Counted from the stretch's first letter, positions 43,223 through 52,107 are shown. The stretch: DNA of 64,000 bases from Pseudomonas veronii (GCF_001439695.1 NZ_JYLL01000016.1:1-64000), one strand, 5' to 3'. The notes: generated from the letters alone by a model not told the origin. Numbers and translations: made by a program.

Positions 43223-43920
43223 TGGCTCCCTCCATGCCCAAGGGCTCCTTGTGACTGCTGTCCGACACCACGATGCAGCCTGGCATGCTTGCCCTGGTCC
43301 CATCCCGCTTGCAAAGAGCGGGTGTCATGACCTTTGGCTTCGATGGGCTTGATAATGGCTAGCGTTAGTTTTGGATGATGCCATTCCAGGTAGGCTTGGA
43401 TCTCCAGCGCAGTGTTTTCGTCTATCCCACCTGCAAACTGGTTCACCTTAGAGGCGACGGCATTGAGCCAGCCCTCGGCAAACAGTTGGCCGCGGTGACG
43501 TTTGGTTTTCAGTTGGCAGCGCTTCTGCTGGGCAACATGAGCTCGTCGGGCTGCGACAAGCTGGTGATGCAGCGTTGAATAGGTGTGAGCTGCCAGATCG
43601 GGTGAAATACCTTTCCCCAAGAACTTGAAGGACCAGCCAAGTAGCGGATTGAAATACGCCAAGTGGCTGCAATCGAAGGCTTGGGAACAGATTGAGGCCA
43701 GGTTGTGCAGCCAATCCTGCGGTGCCCGACGGGTTTTGGTACCCACAATGGATTCTTCGATTGTATGGGCAGCGACTTCGGTGTGTTCCAAGTTGTACTG
43801 ATTCATCAAATGGCGAGCTTGACGAAGTGCAATTTCCACTTCGTTTGGGGCAGCGCCTTGTGACTTGGCCAGCGCCATGAGTTTGGCGACCTTGCTGAGG
43901 ACTTTTTGCTTGTCCATCAT
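43219..43920 (-). CDS. DUF2786 family protein
   Basis: A 233-residue protein opening MMDKQKVLSKVAKLMALAKS then EVEIALRQARHLMNQYNLEH, the DUF2786 signature found in phages and mobile elements. The C-terminal portion is Gln/His/Gly-rich. Function unknown. Overlaps both neighbours by 4 bp. Confidence 0.75.
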   Translation of the reverse strand: MMDKQKVLSKVAKLMALAKSQGAAPNEVEIALRQARHLMNQYNLEHTEVAAHTIEESIVGTKTRRAPQDWLHNLASICSQAFDCSHLAYFNPLLGWSFKFLGKGISPDLAAHTYSTLHHQLVAARRAHVAQQKRCQLKTKRHRGQLFAEGWLNAVASKVNQFAGGIDENTALEIQAYLEWHHPKLTLAIIKPIEAKGHDTRSLQAGWDQGKHARLHRGVGQQSQGALGHGGSQ

Positions 43921-44675
43921 TCACCCCCTTCCTGTTGGAGGCGGGGGGAGAGCGCCTCTGACCACAGGCGAAGTGTTTCTTCCTCATCAGCAGAGAGGTG
44001 AGTCCGGGCAAGGCAGTCCGCAACCTTCTGTTTCAGGGCATCAAGGCGGTCTTGAACACTTGACCCATCGTCGTAAGCAATCTCTTGCTCAACAGCTTGC
44101 ACAACGTCATTACGAAGAGAGAGAACCGTGCTTATCCAAAAAGCACTTGGGCTGGTCCAGCCAATGAGCTTTCGAGTTCTGGCAGGCGACAGGTAATCAC
44201 GGAGCCTGAGATTGAACTCCCTAGGGGAATAACCATTCCTGAAAACGTCTGCTCGATTAAGCGTCAGCGCTGTTTTAAGAATATCTAGAAGAGGGTCCAA
44301 AGCCGTTGGCTCAGGAGCAAAGGGTTCTAAATATGTTTCAGCTACCAGGCGTTTGGCTTCGGCATATCGACTTTGCTGACGGCGTTTGGCTTGGTTTTCG
44401 TCGCGGCCGCGCTTTTCCTTCGCGTGCTTAATGTTCGAGTTCACTGACTCGATAAGCTTCGCGGCGTCCTGCAAAAGCTGAAGCTGGTCAACGCTCAACT
44501 GAGCGCCAATCCGACCGGGTAATTGGTAACCGCTTGTCAGGGCTCGGATTTCTCGTGCGGTTCCACTGAGCTTGGCTTGCAAGCTGCGCAATTGCTGAGC
44601 GCTGTAGTACTTGCCAACCTCTAGGATGAGGTTTGCAGTAATACTGCGGGCGTCGGTAATGGAGGGCTTCGCCAT
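43917..44675 (-). CDS. ICE protein of unknown function, helical
   Basis: A 252-residue protein rich in charged helices (SNIKHAKEKRGRDENQAKRR), with LRDYLSPARTRKLIGWTSPS near the middle. No family recognised. It follows parA with a 1-bp gap, so it is in the parA operon and could be a partition or replication accessory. Confidence 0.6.
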   Translation of the reverse strand: MAKPSITDARSITANLILEVGKYYSAQQLRSLQAKLSGTAREIRALTSGYQLPGRIGAQLSVDQLQLLQDAAKLIESVNSNIKHAKEKRGRDENQAKRRQQSRYAEAKRLVAETYLEPFAPEPTALDPLLDILKTALTLNRADVFRNGYSPREFNLRLRDYLSPARTRKLIGWTSPSAFWISTVLSLRNDVVQAVEQEIAYDDGSSVQDRLDALKQKVADCLARTHLSADEEETLRLWSEALSPRLQQEGGE

Positions 44676-44676
44676 T

Positions 44677-45537
44677 TCAACGACCCTCCCTCACCAAGTT
44701 AGCTACCTTTTCCTCGGTCATGGCCTCGAAGCGGTCACGCCATTCTGGAAAAAGCTCAATGGCCAATTGGCGGATCACGACAAGGGCTGCAGGGGATATG
44801 CGGTTGGAAGGCTGTCTGTATTCCAAGCGGTGTACTGGGACGCCCAGGGATGAACTGTTACGAAACACCACTGCGGAGGGGACGACGCATTCCAGAACGT
44901 TGATTTCGTCATTGTCCTGGAAAATTTCCCGTACCGACTGCTCGATCATTTGCGCGTCGGTGGTTTGGTCGAGATTGTTGACGACGATCCGCACAGGAGG
45001 GATTTTCATGCCCAGGCGCCCATAGGCGCGCAGGCCGTCCAGCATCTGCATGGATCCCCGGCTGAACTCCCGTGCAGCGAGCATATTGGGCGGAAGTGGG
45101 GATATGACCAAATCAGAGGCTAGGACCACCATTTCGAGCATTGCCGACCTGGCGCCTTGGGTGTCAATCAGTACCAGGTCGAAATGATCTTTGAAGCCCG
45201 GCATCAGGTTGGCGAGTCGCAACCGTCCGTCAGGTGCTTGCAGGATCAGGCTGTTCAGTTGGTTGTTGATGTCGTTGGAAATGACAAGCGACAGGTTTGG
45301 TATCGTGGTGCTGGATATGATCTTGGCTGATTCGGTGATATTGAATGCCAGCAGGTCGTAGATGCCTCCTTGAGCTTCATCGACCAATTGGTAATACGAG
45401 GAGAGCGAAGGCTGTGCAGGATCTAGGTCGATCATGAGCACGCGCAGGCCTGCATCCGCACAAAAAGCGCCGAGGTTGGCCTCGATGGTAGTTTTGCCTA
45501 CGCCGCCTTTGGTCGAAACGACCGCAGAGATTTTCAT
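44677..45537 (-). CDS. parA: ParA/Soj-family partition ATPase of the ICE
   Basis: A 286-residue deviant-Walker ATPase: KGGVGKTT at residues 10-17 with the signature Lys, DLDPAQPSLSSYY and VLIDTQGARS. It corresponds to soj of PAPI-1, which lies at one end of the integrated element and is needed to maintain the excised form. It is the first gene inside the att site and heads the leftward maintenance operon. An inverted repeat at 45546-45571 lies just upstream. Confidence 0.93.
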   Translation of the reverse strand: MKISAVVSTKGGVGKTTIEANLGAFCADAGLRVLMIDLDPAQPSLSSYYQLVDEAQGGIYDLLAFNITESAKIISSTTIPNLSLVISNDINNQLNSLILQAPDGRLRLANLMPGFKDHFDLVLIDTQGARSAMLEMVVLASDLVISPLPPNMLAAREFSRGSMQMLDGLRAYGRLGMKIPPVRIVVNNLDQTTDAQMIEQSVREIFQDNDEINVLECVVPSAVVFRNSSSLGVPVHRLEYRQPSNRISPAALVVIRQLAIELFPEWRDRFEAMTEEKVANLVREGR

Positions 45538-45545
45538 GGTTTGGA

Positions 45546-45571
45546 GCCTCTAATGTGGGTTCATTAGAGGC
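45546..45571. promoter_or_regulatory. 9-bp inverted repeat upstream of parA
   Basis: GCCTCTAAT-gtgggttc-ATTAGAGGC ends 8 bp before the parA start codon, overlapping its ribosome-binding region. It may be an autoregulatory operator, an RNA hairpin controlling translation or a partition site. Confidence 0.55.
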
Positions 45572-45640
45572 TGCGAGGCCACGGAAACAGCTATGTGTAG
45601 CGAACACGATCCTGGGCTATGAAGCACTAAAACCAATTGT

Positions 45641-45685
45641 CTTTTAACCAATTGGTCGTAGGTTCGAATCCCACACGACCCACCA
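45641..45685 (+). other. ICE attachment site: 3' 45 bp of tRNA-Lys(TTT)
   Basis: The sequence from the TTT anticodon loop through the T-arm to the CCA end is that of a Pseudomonas tRNA-Lys, but the 5' half (acceptor and D-arm) is missing upstream. This is the att copy left on the chromosomal side when a tRNA-Lys-targeting ICE integrates. The intact tRNA gene should be at the other end of the element, outside the window. PAPI-1 uses a tRNA-Lys in the same chromosomal neighbourhood. Confidence 0.88.
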
Positions 45686-45779
45686 TTTTTGAGACCAGTT
45701 AGCGCTGGAATCAGATCTTAAGATCAGCGGCCAAAAGCTCTGATCGAAGAAGGCGGCTGAGAGGTCGCCTTTGTTTTAC

Positions 45780-45856
45780 CGGGGTATAGCGCAGTCCGGT
45801 AGCGCGCCTGCTTTGGGAGCAGGATGTCAGGAGTTCGAATCCCCTTACCCCGACCA
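45780..45856 (+). tRNA. tRNA-Pro(TGG)
   Basis: A 77-base cloverleaf: acceptor CGGGGTA/TACCCCG, anticodon loop CTTTGGGA with TGG, T-arm GTTCGAATC and an encoded CCA. It is followed by a strong terminator. It lies 94 bp after the tRNA-Lys fragment, so the two were one tRNA transcription unit before the ICE inserted. Confidence 0.95.
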
Positions 45857-45862
45857 TATTAA

Positions 45863-45898
45863 AAATCCTCGTATCGAAAGATACGGGGATTTTTTTTG
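45863..45898 (+). terminator. Rho-independent terminator after tRNA-Pro
   Basis: AATCCTCGTATC-gaaa-GATACGGGGATT followed by a run of T. Confidence 0.9.
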
Positions 45899-45929
45899 CC
45901 TGAAATTATCCCAAATCCAACACAACACC

Positions 45930-45961
45930 AATGTGGGAGGGAGCAAGCCCCCTCCCACATT
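45930..45961. repeat. REP-like palindrome
   Basis: AATGTGGGAGG and CCTCCCACATT enclose GAGCAAGCCC. Short palindromes of the GTGGGAGCAAGC type are dispersed in P. fluorescens-group genomes. It follows the ndh stop on the minus strand and could also act as its terminator. A second member is at 62169-62194. Confidence 0.7.
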
Positions 45962-45971
45962 GATCGCGTGT

Positions 45972-47270
45972 TTAGTGAAGTTTGAGACGTGGCTCAGTTC
46001 CGCGCCCAATCCGGCTGCCCAGCATCAGCATCGCCGTGCGGAAGACCCCATACAGCGCCATCTGGTGCATGCGGTACAGCGACACATAGAACATCCGCGC
46101 CAACCAGCCTTCCAACATCACACTGCCTGTGAGGTTGCCCATCAGGTTACCCACCGCCGAGAAGCGCGACAGCGAGATCAGCGAGCCATAGTCGGTGTAC
46201 TTGTACGATGGCAGGTCCTTGCCTTCGATCCGCAGCTTCAACGATTTGGCCAACAATGAAGCCTGCTGGTGCGCGGCCTGGGCGCGTGGCGGTACGTTGC
46301 GGTCGGTGCCGGGTTGCGGGCAGGCGGCGCAGTCACCGAAGGCGAAGATGTTTTCGTCGCGGGTGGTTTGCAGTGTCGGCAGCACCTGCAGTTGATTGAT
46401 GCGGTTGGTTTCCAGGCCGTCGATGTCCTTGAGGAAGGCGGGCGCACGGATGCCGGCGGCCCACACTTTCAGGCTGGCCGGAATCACTTGGCCGCTGCTG
46501 GTGATCAGCGCGTCGGCCGTCACTTCGCTGACCGCCGAGTTGGTCAGCACCGTCACGCCGAGCTTCTCCAGGGTTTTATGCACCGGCCCGCCGATCCGCT
46601 CCGGTAGGGCAGGCAGGACCCGTGGGCCGGCTTCGATCAGGGTGATGTGCATGTTTTCCGGTTTGATCCGGTCCAGCCCGTAGGCTGCCAGTTCATGGGC
46701 GGCGTTATGCAGTTCGGCCGCCAGTTCAACCCCGGTGGCGCCAGCGCCGACGATGGCCACGCTGATCTTTTCCACCACGTCGGTTTGCCCGGCATGGGCG
46801 CGCAGGTAGTGGTTGAGCAACTGCTGATGGAAGCGCTCCGCCTGTTTGCGCGTGTCGAGGAACAGGCAGTGTTGCGCCGCGCCTTCGGTGCCGAAGTCGT
46901 TGGTGGTACTGCCGACCGCAATCACCAGGCTGTCGTAGCCCAGTACGCGCGCAGGCACCAGTTCGCGGCCTTCTTCGTCGAGGGTCGCGGCCAGTTGGAT
47001 TTTCTTCTGTTCACGGTCGAGCCCGCTCATGCGCCCCAGTTGGAACTCGAAGTGGTTCCATTTGGCCTGGGCGACATAATTGAGTTCGTCTTCCGAAGAG
47101 TTCAGCGAGCCGGCGGCCACTTCGTGCAGCAGCGGTTTCCAGATATGGGTCAGGTTGGTGTCCACCAGCGTGATGCTGGCGGTGCCGCGCTTGCCCAGAG
47201 TCTTACCCAGGCGGGTAGCCAACTCCAGGCCGCCGGCGCCGCCGCCGACGATAATAATACGATGGGTCAT
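45972..47270 (-). CDS. ndh: Type II NADH dehydrogenase
   Basis: A 432-residue NDH-2. It has an N-terminal FAD motif IIVGGGAGGLELATRLG, a second dinucleotide motif VAIVGAGATGVELAAEL, IFAFGDCAACPQPG and the C-terminal membrane-binding amphipathic region. It passes electrons from NADH to quinone without proton pumping. ATG at 47270 matches the family start. The neighbourhood (DUF3094, DUF1780) is the same as around PAO1 ndh. Confidence 0.92.
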   Translation of the reverse strand: MTHRIIIVGGGAGGLELATRLGKTLGKRGTASITLVDTNLTHIWKPLLHEVAAGSLNSSEDELNYVAQAKWNHFEFQLGRMSGLDREQKKIQLAATLDEEGRELVPARVLGYDSLVIAVGSTTNDFGTEGAAQHCLFLDTRKQAERFHQQLLNHYLRAHAGQTDVVEKISVAIVGAGATGVELAAELHNAAHELAAYGLDRIKPENMHITLIEAGPRVLPALPERIGGPVHKTLEKLGVTVLTNSAVSEVTADALITSSGQVIPASLKVWAAGIRAPAFLKDIDGLETNRINQLQVLPTLQTTRDENIFAFGDCAACPQPGTDRNVPPRAQAAHQQASLLAKSLKLRIEGKDLPSYKYTDYGSLISLSRFSAVGNLMGNLTGSVMLEGWLARMFYVSLYRMHQMALYGVFRTAMLMLGSRIGRGTEPRLKLH

Positions 47271-47330
47271 GGGGATATCTCGCAAGGCTAAAAGAAATCG
47301 GAGCGGTTACCCCCGCGAGCGCCAGGCAGC

Positions 47331-47504
47331 TCATAGCGTCAGGTAACTCAAAAGGCGGCTCAGCAGGCCGAGCCCGATCACCACCACCAGCACCACACCA
47401 AGGAGCAGCCACGGCCGGAAAGGCTTGCGCTCGACTCGGTTCTGGGAGAGTTGCAGGTACTCTTCGACATGCTGTTGGTCGTCGGGGTTCAGGCGGCTGG
47501 TCAT
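47331..47504 (-). CDS. DUF3094 family small membrane protein
   Basis: A 57-residue protein: an N-terminal acidic helix (LNPDDQQHVEEYLQLSQNRV) and one membrane segment (LLLGVVLVVVIGLGLL). ATG at 47504 follows GAGG. It is placed immediately upstream of ndh in Pseudomonas and perhaps linked to it. Function unknown. Confidence 0.8.
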   Translation of the reverse strand: MTSRLNPDDQQHVEEYLQLSQNRVERKPFRPWLLLGVVLVVVIGLGLLSRLLSYLTL

Positions 47505-47594
47505 ATAAGGCCTCGTCAGGTAGACGTTGCAAAAGGGCGCCACGTTACAGTCAGGGGGTTGGCGGTATCGCCATAAGCGTAGCCTGTGCTCGCG

Positions 47595-48224
47595 TCACAG
47601 GCTGATGCCCACGTCGAACACGATGCTGCGCCCCAGATTGTTGCGCAAGAAATCCGGCGCGTCCGGGTGGGCGAACAGTACCCGGGCAAACGTCGGCCCC
47701 ACCAGCGACAGCGAGCGCCAGCCCTGGCGCAAGTATTCGGTGGGCGGTGGGAAATGACTGTTGAGGTCCAGCACCTCGCGCTTGAGGCTGGCGAAGGCGA
47801 CGATATCCAGCTCGCCCAGGTCCATCCCGCGTTCTTTGTAGTTGTGCGCTTTTTTACGCAGGGTCGGCGCCAGGCGCAGCAGGAATTCATGGGCCGGAAT
47901 CCGCCGCGGCTTGGCTTCGCGCCTGACCAGTTGGCTGAGGGAAAACGCACTGCGTCGACGCAGCAATTCGTCGCGCCATTCATCGTTCAGACGGCGTCCT
48001 TCGTCCAGCACGAAAAACACTTCGAAACTGGCGTCACGAAACAGCACGTCCGGCGGTTCTTGCCCGGCGGCATGAAACTCTTCGGCGCGGTACGGCACGT
48101 TCAAGCCTTGCAGCAGGCGCTGGCAGACCCAACGCTCACGCTCCCATTTACGGGCATTGGAAAGGAACGCATTGGCTTGTTCGGCTGCCACGGTGAGCAG
48201 GCGCAAATAATCTGAGTCATCCAT
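47595..48224 (-). CDS. DUF1780 family protein
   Basis: A 209-residue soluble protein with FLSNARKWERERWVCQRLLQ, VLFRDASFEVFFVLDEGRRL and a C-terminal LGRSIVFDVGISL. This is the DUF1780 family, essentially restricted to pseudomonads and relatives, and reported by structure to resemble nuclease folds. That last point is from memory and not testable here. In Pseudomonas it commonly lies beside the ndh-DUF3094 pair. Confidence 0.78.
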   Translation of the reverse strand: MDDSDYLRLLTVAAEQANAFLSNARKWERERWVCQRLLQGLNVPYRAEEFHAAGQEPPDVLFRDASFEVFFVLDEGRRLNDEWRDELLRRRSAFSLSQLVRREAKPRRIPAHEFLLRLAPTLRKKAHNYKERGMDLGELDIVAFASLKREVLDLNSHFPPPTEYLRQGWRSLSLVGPTFARVLFAHPDAPDFLRNNLGRSIVFDVGISL

Positions 48225-48388
48225 GCGTGCAGCTTAGCGCCCAAATGTGATCTTAAAAACATACTCCGTCGCGAAAAAATAAAGTCTGTCGTTCGCCATT
48301 TTGTATTTTGTTATCGCAGGGAACAATCATGCTAAGCTGATGTGCGAATTTCAGAGCGCGCGCGGTTCATCGATGCCAGCGGTGCTCT

Positions 48389-49291
48389 CTAGATCCCATC
48401 ATTTTTTGGCAGGATGCCCTGATGAGTTTTGAGCCGGCCCACTTCGTCCAGGTGCCTCCAGAGAAACTGCGCGGCTTCTTCGCGGCGACCGGACTCGATG
48501 AGGTTGAGCAAATGGATGTGCTCCTGGCATTGCGTCACAAGGCGACTGCGATCGATATTCGCTTTGTAGCCCATGAAACGCCGGAGCTGGTTCTGCTGGC
48601 GCAGGGCATCAATGAAAAAGACATTCCCCGAGCACTGCACGATCAGTTCGTGAAACTGAGCGCCGATCTGGAACAGTTGGACGCGGGACAGCGTGTTGAT
48701 CCCCCCATCAATCAGGGCCTGTTGCTGCTGCCTGGCACTGGCAAACGCGGCTTGGTTTACCTGATAGCCGGGTTCGAGCAGGGCGGCCGGCTCGATAGCC
48801 ATGCGGAAGCGGTAGCTCTGGATGTGAGCCTTCGTGTTATGCACGAAGTCTTTGAGCTCCCATCCTTGCCCCGGTTTGCGTTCCACCATGGCTTCGCCAG
48901 CCAGTCTGTTCAACACCTTGAGCAATTGCCCTCGGGGCACTTCGTAACGCCGCAACAGCTGAGCTTCGAAAAAGTGGCTAGGTATTTCGCCAGCCAAAAT
49001 TTCGTCGACTACGCGAAGATAAAAGTCTTCGAAAGGGTCGCTGGCGAGAGGGAATGCGGATGCCTGGATCTCCCCGGCGTCTTGTTTCAGAAAGTAGCCG
49101 CGATTGGGCTCTTGGGTCGCAAGATTCCACTCGGCAAGCAAGGCAAACACTCGTCGGATAGGCGAGCGCGAAACACCCAGCGCTTGCGCGAACGTCTGCT
49201 CGCGCAAGGGCTCACCGGCCCGCATCGACCGGGCGCGAACCATGTCGATGACCTGCGGCGCCAACTGCAAGGCAAGGTCTTTCTTGATCAC
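48389..49291 (-). CDS. GntR-family regulator with two winged helices
   Basis: A 300-residue regulator. A first winged helix lies at about 10-68 (FAQALGVSRSPIRRVFALLA), a second wHTH-like unit at about 85-145 (LLRRYEVPRGQLLKVLNRLA) and a C-terminal FCD ligand domain (FRMAIEPAALLEP, QFHELIVQCSGN). The tandem DNA-binding units are unusual for GntR proteins. Divergent from the sugar isomerase at 49462 with 170 bp between, so it probably controls that gene. Confidence 0.82.
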   Translation of the reverse strand: MIKKDLALQLAPQVIDMVRARSMRAGEPLREQTFAQALGVSRSPIRRVFALLAEWNLATQEPNRGYFLKQDAGEIQASAFPLASDPFEDFYLRVVDEILAGEIPSHFFEAQLLRRYEVPRGQLLKVLNRLAGEAMVERKPGQGWELKDFVHNTKAHIQSYRFRMAIEPAALLEPGYQVNQAAFASARQQQQALIDGGINTLSRVQLFQIGAQFHELIVQCSGNVFFIDALRQQNQLRRFMGYKANIDRSRLVTQCQEHIHLLNLIESGRREEAAQFLWRHLDEVGRLKTHQGILPKNDGI

Positions 49292-49461
49292 AGGCTCTCT
49301 CTCGAATGGTCGGCGTCAGTCTGTTCCTATCGGGGCCGGCCCCCCAATCGAACTGGGGTGGGAAAATACCATACCAAGCAGCGCCGAGTGTCTGCGCCAA
49401 AGGCGCAGGCACTTGTTGAACAACCTTTTTGAAGCTCCTTTCCAGGACGGATACCTGCCCT

Positions 49462-50211
49462 ATGCTTAAATTCAACGCTCACCTTGGCTTTCAATTCAAT
49501 GAATTGCCATTCCTGCAACGCATCGAAGCCGCCGCCGCCGCTGGTTTTTGCGCGGTTGAATTCCCGTCGCCTTATGAGTTCGACGCGAGCCTGCTTGCAG
49601 ATCATTTGGCGCAACACAACCTGTCGTTGATTCAATTTGCTGCGCCGACCGGCGTGACCAAGGGCATCGCGGCGTTGCATGGCAAGGAAGATGATTTTCG
49701 CAGCGGCTTGCTCCAGGCCGCCAGCTATGCAAAGGCGCTGGCGTGTTCGGACGTCCACATCATGTCGGGCGTTACCACTCAGGATGACGCCGCGCTCGTG
49801 TACGGCGGAAACCTGGAATACGCGGTGAAATACCTTGAAGACCAGGGTTTGCGTCCACTGATCGAAGTCATCTGCGTGCAGGAAATGCCGGGCTATTACA
49901 TGTCCGACTTCAGCAAGGCGCAGCAAGTTCTGGAGACTTTCCCGAGTGTCGGGCTGATTCTTGATCTGTACCACGCCCAGCTCCTGACAGGAGACGCGGC
50001 TGATGTCCTGGCTCGTTTTTACGAGCGAACCGTTCATGTGCAAATCGCCGACTGTCCGGGTCGTCACCAGCCGGGGACGGGGAACATGGACGTCTGCGCC
50101 TTGTTCGCAGCACTAGAGCAATGCGGTTATCAGGGATGGATCGGCTGTGAATACCGGCCTACCGGCCTCACGGTTGAGAGCCTGGATTGGATCAAGCGGT
50201 TCAGTGCTTAG
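49462..50211 (+). CDS. Hydroxypyruvate-isomerase-family protein
   Basis: A 249-residue TIM-barrel of the AP-endonuclease-2 fold: FNAHLGFQFNELPFLQRIEA, metal-site residues in LIEVICVQEMPGYYM and LILDLYHAQLL, and the conserved GNMDVCALFAALEQCGYQGW with IGCEYRP. Similar to hydroxypyruvate isomerase (Hyi) and OtnI 2-oxo-tetronate isomerase, so the exact substrate is open. It forms an accessory pair with the GntR gene, set between otherwise conserved core genes. The Shine-Dalgarno is weak. Confidence 0.8.
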   Translation: MLKFNAHLGFQFNELPFLQRIEAAAAAGFCAVEFPSPYEFDASLLADHLAQHNLSLIQFAAPTGVTKGIAALHGKEDDFRSGLLQAASYAKALACSDVHIMSGVTTQDDAALVYGGNLEYAVKYLEDQGLRPLIEVICVQEMPGYYMSDFSKAQQVLETFPSVGLILDLYHAQLLTGDAADVLARFYERTVHVQIADCPGRHQPGTGNMDVCALFAALEQCGYQGWIGCEYRPTGLTVESLDWIKRFSA

Positions 50212-50238
50212 TTGGCGATGCGTAGGAAGCGCGACTAA

Positions 50239-50266
50239 AGGCGGCGAGTGTGTCCTCTTGCCGCCT
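50239..50266 (+). terminator. Hairpin after the isomerase gene
   Basis: AGGCGGC (50239-50245) pairs with GCCGCCT (50260-50266), 28 bp past the stop. The T-run is poor, so it is a tentative terminator. Confidence 0.5.
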
Positions 50267-50464
50267 GCGTTGTCGTTGTATCGGAATGCGCTGATCGAGT
50301 TTTCCATGCCAGATATCACTGGGAGTGCAGAGGTTCGGGCCGTCATCATTGAACATGTAGTGACTGCTACCGTTTTCCCACATCCATTTAGGCCGTAGAA
50401 AGTCTGTGCGCTAAAGCCCGGTGTAGACTGTCGACTCGGTTTTTTCCCAAGCATGAGGTGTGCA

Positions 50465-50932
50465 GTGAAGTTTTTCGCCGTGCTGTTGTTGAGCCTGTTG
50501 CCCGTGTGGGCCCAGGCGGTTGAAGTGGGTGAGCGCGTGGCGCCCTGGACGCTGCTGGATCAGTTCGATCAGGCCTACACCCTGGATGACCAGGCACAGG
50601 TCCTGTTGGTGGCCCGCAGCATGGATGCCGCCAAGCTGGTGGACGCCGCCCTGCAAGGCCAGCCCAAAGGCTATCTCGAAGCACGGCATGGGGTGTTTGT
50701 CGCGGATATCCAGCGCATGCCTCGGCTGGTCGCCAAGCTGTTCGCGGTGCCGGCCATGCAGTCCTACAACTACCGGGTCATGCTGGACCGGGACGCACGC
50801 ATCGCTCCGCGTTATCCCGCGCCTGTGGATAAGGTGCTGTGGCTGCAACTGAATAACGGCAAGCTGACAGCGCGCCACGAGTACGGCTCTGCGGCTGAAC
50901 TGCGCGAGGCCCTGGAGCAGGTGAAACCGTGA
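50465..50932 (+). CDS. Periplasmic thioredoxin-fold protein lacking CxxC
   Basis: A 155-residue protein. Signal peptide KFFAVLLLSLLPVWAQA, then VGERVAPWTLLDQFDQAYTL, the start of a thioredoxin/peroxiredoxin-like fold, but without a CxxC pair. It is therefore unlikely to be a classical redox enzyme. GTG at 50465 has GAGG upstream. An ATG four codons earlier is possible. It overlaps the next gene by 4 bp, so the two belong together. Confidence 0.7.
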   Translation: MKFFAVLLLSLLPVWAQAVEVGERVAPWTLLDQFDQAYTLDDQAQVLLVARSMDAAKLVDAALQGQPKGYLEARHGVFVADIQRMPRLVAKLFAVPAMQSYNYRVMLDRDARIAPRYPAPVDKVLWLQLNNGKLTARHEYGSAAELREALEQVKP

Positions 50933-51618
50933 TCAGTGCCGCGGTGCTGGCGCCGGGAACCCTCGGCATCGGCTGGCTGTTGTACGCGCCGGTGCTGTTG
51001 TGGGCGATCATGCGTTCGCCGTGGGTCGAGCTGTTCGCTGACCGGCGGCGCCAGCATTTGCTGTTCGGTACCGTGTTCGCGTTATTCATGTTGTGGTTGG
51101 TGAGGCGGGACTTCGATACCGGGGTCTCCTACCACTTTATCGGCATGACGGCCGTGACCCTGCTGCTCGACTGGCCGCTGGCAATCGTCGGCGGTTTCGC
51201 CGCGCAGTTGGGCTTGCTGTTGCTGGGTCGCCAGGACCTGGCGGCCGTGGGCCTCAACGGCCTGCTGCTGGTCGTGCTGCCGGTGCTGGTCACTGAAACC
51301 TGCGCGGTGCTTGTCGAGCGGGCACAACCGCGTAACCCGTTCGTCTACATCTTCTGTTCCGGCTTTTTTGCCGCCGCTTTGTCGGCGTTGCTCTGCCTGT
51401 TGGCCGGGCTGGGGGTGTTGTGGTTCGACGGGCGTTTCGCGATGCCGGAATGGCTGGAGGATTTTGTCGGTTACCTGTGGTTGATCATCTTCCCCGAGGC
51501 CTTCATCAACGGCATGGTCATCAGCGCCCTGGTGGTGTTTTGCCCGGAATGGCTGGAGACATTCAACCGCACGCGCTACCTCTCGGCGCCCTGGAAAGAC
51601 GACAATTCGCAGACTTGA
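50929..51618 (+). CDS. CbiM-like energy-coupling-factor transporter permease
   Basis: A 229-residue membrane protein with about six helices and SYHFIGMTAVTLLLDWPLAI plus a Glu-rich segment (LIIFPEAFINGMVISALVVF), resembling the CbiM/NikM substrate-binding subunit for cobalt or nickel. No ATPase or CbiQ partner is next to it. Coupled to the preceding periplasmic protein. Confidence 0.7.
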   Translation: MISAAVLAPGTLGIGWLLYAPVLLWAIMRSPWVELFADRRRQHLLFGTVFALFMLWLVRRDFDTGVSYHFIGMTAVTLLLDWPLAIVGGFAAQLGLLLLGRQDLAAVGLNGLLLVVLPVLVTETCAVLVERAQPRNPFVYIFCSGFFAAALSALLCLLAGLGVLWFDGRFAMPEWLEDFVGYLWLIIFPEAFINGMVISALVVFCPEWLETFNRTRYLSAPWKDDNSQT

Positions 51619-51694
51619 CTCAGATCAAATCGCGCCCAGCGTGGCGGGCCCATGCTTTGCGAAACTTTTCCTGAGCAAGATGGGAGCACGGATC

Positions 51695-51910
51695 ATGAGT
51701 GTGTATGAATGGGCACGTCAGGAGTTGCGCAGAAGCCAGGACGCGGCACAAGAAATCGGCTTTGATCCAGGCTTGACCTTGCGCGCGATGCTCAGCGCGG
51801 TGGTGCAGCAGAGCAAGGGCGTGCGCAGTTTCGAAGACCTGGCCGACGAGTTGCAATACCTGGCAGAGAACCTCGACGACCAGCAGGAATATGCCTTTAT
51901 GCGGCCTTAA
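51695..51910 (+). CDS. Conserved small protein, unknown function
   Basis: A 71-residue acidic helical protein ([20 protein letters not shown], then [20 protein letters not shown]). ATG at 51695 has GGGAG upstream. It ends 4 bp inside the convergent yacG gene, which is compact but common in this genus. Confidence 0.7.
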   Translation: MSVYEWARQELRRSQDAAQEIGFDPGLTLRAMLSAVVQQSKGVRSFEDLADELQYLAENLDDQQEYAFMRP

Positions 51911-52107
51911 TGGCGCGGTGGCAGGTCTTCGGAAAACAGCTCGTCTTCGGCGTCCGGCGCCACGGGGATCTTATGTTCCTCAGCGGCCCAGGCACCCAGG
52001 TCGATGAGCTTGCAACGGTCCGAGCAGAACGGCCGGTTGAGGTTGGTCGCTTTCCATTCCACGGGTGCGCCGCAGGTTGGGCATTCGACGGTCAAGGGTT
52101 GGCTCAT
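51907..52107 (-). CDS. yacG: DNA gyrase inhibitor YacG
   Basis: A 66-residue zinc protein with four Cys: [10 protein letters not shown] and [14 protein letters not shown]. YacG binds GyrB and blocks DNA binding by gyrase. Overlaps coaE by 4 bp in the conserved pilC-pilD-coaE-yacG order. Confidence 0.93.
   Translation of the reverse strand: MSQPLTVECPTCGAPVEWKATNLNRPFCSDRCKLIDLGAWAAEEHKIPVAPDAEDELFSEDLPPRH

Noticed and set aside
50201-50383. 60-residue minus-strand frame between the isomerase and thioredoxin-fold genes
   Set aside because: It has a protein-like look at its start but no ribosome site or family, and it overlaps the hairpin at 50239-50266. Not enough support.
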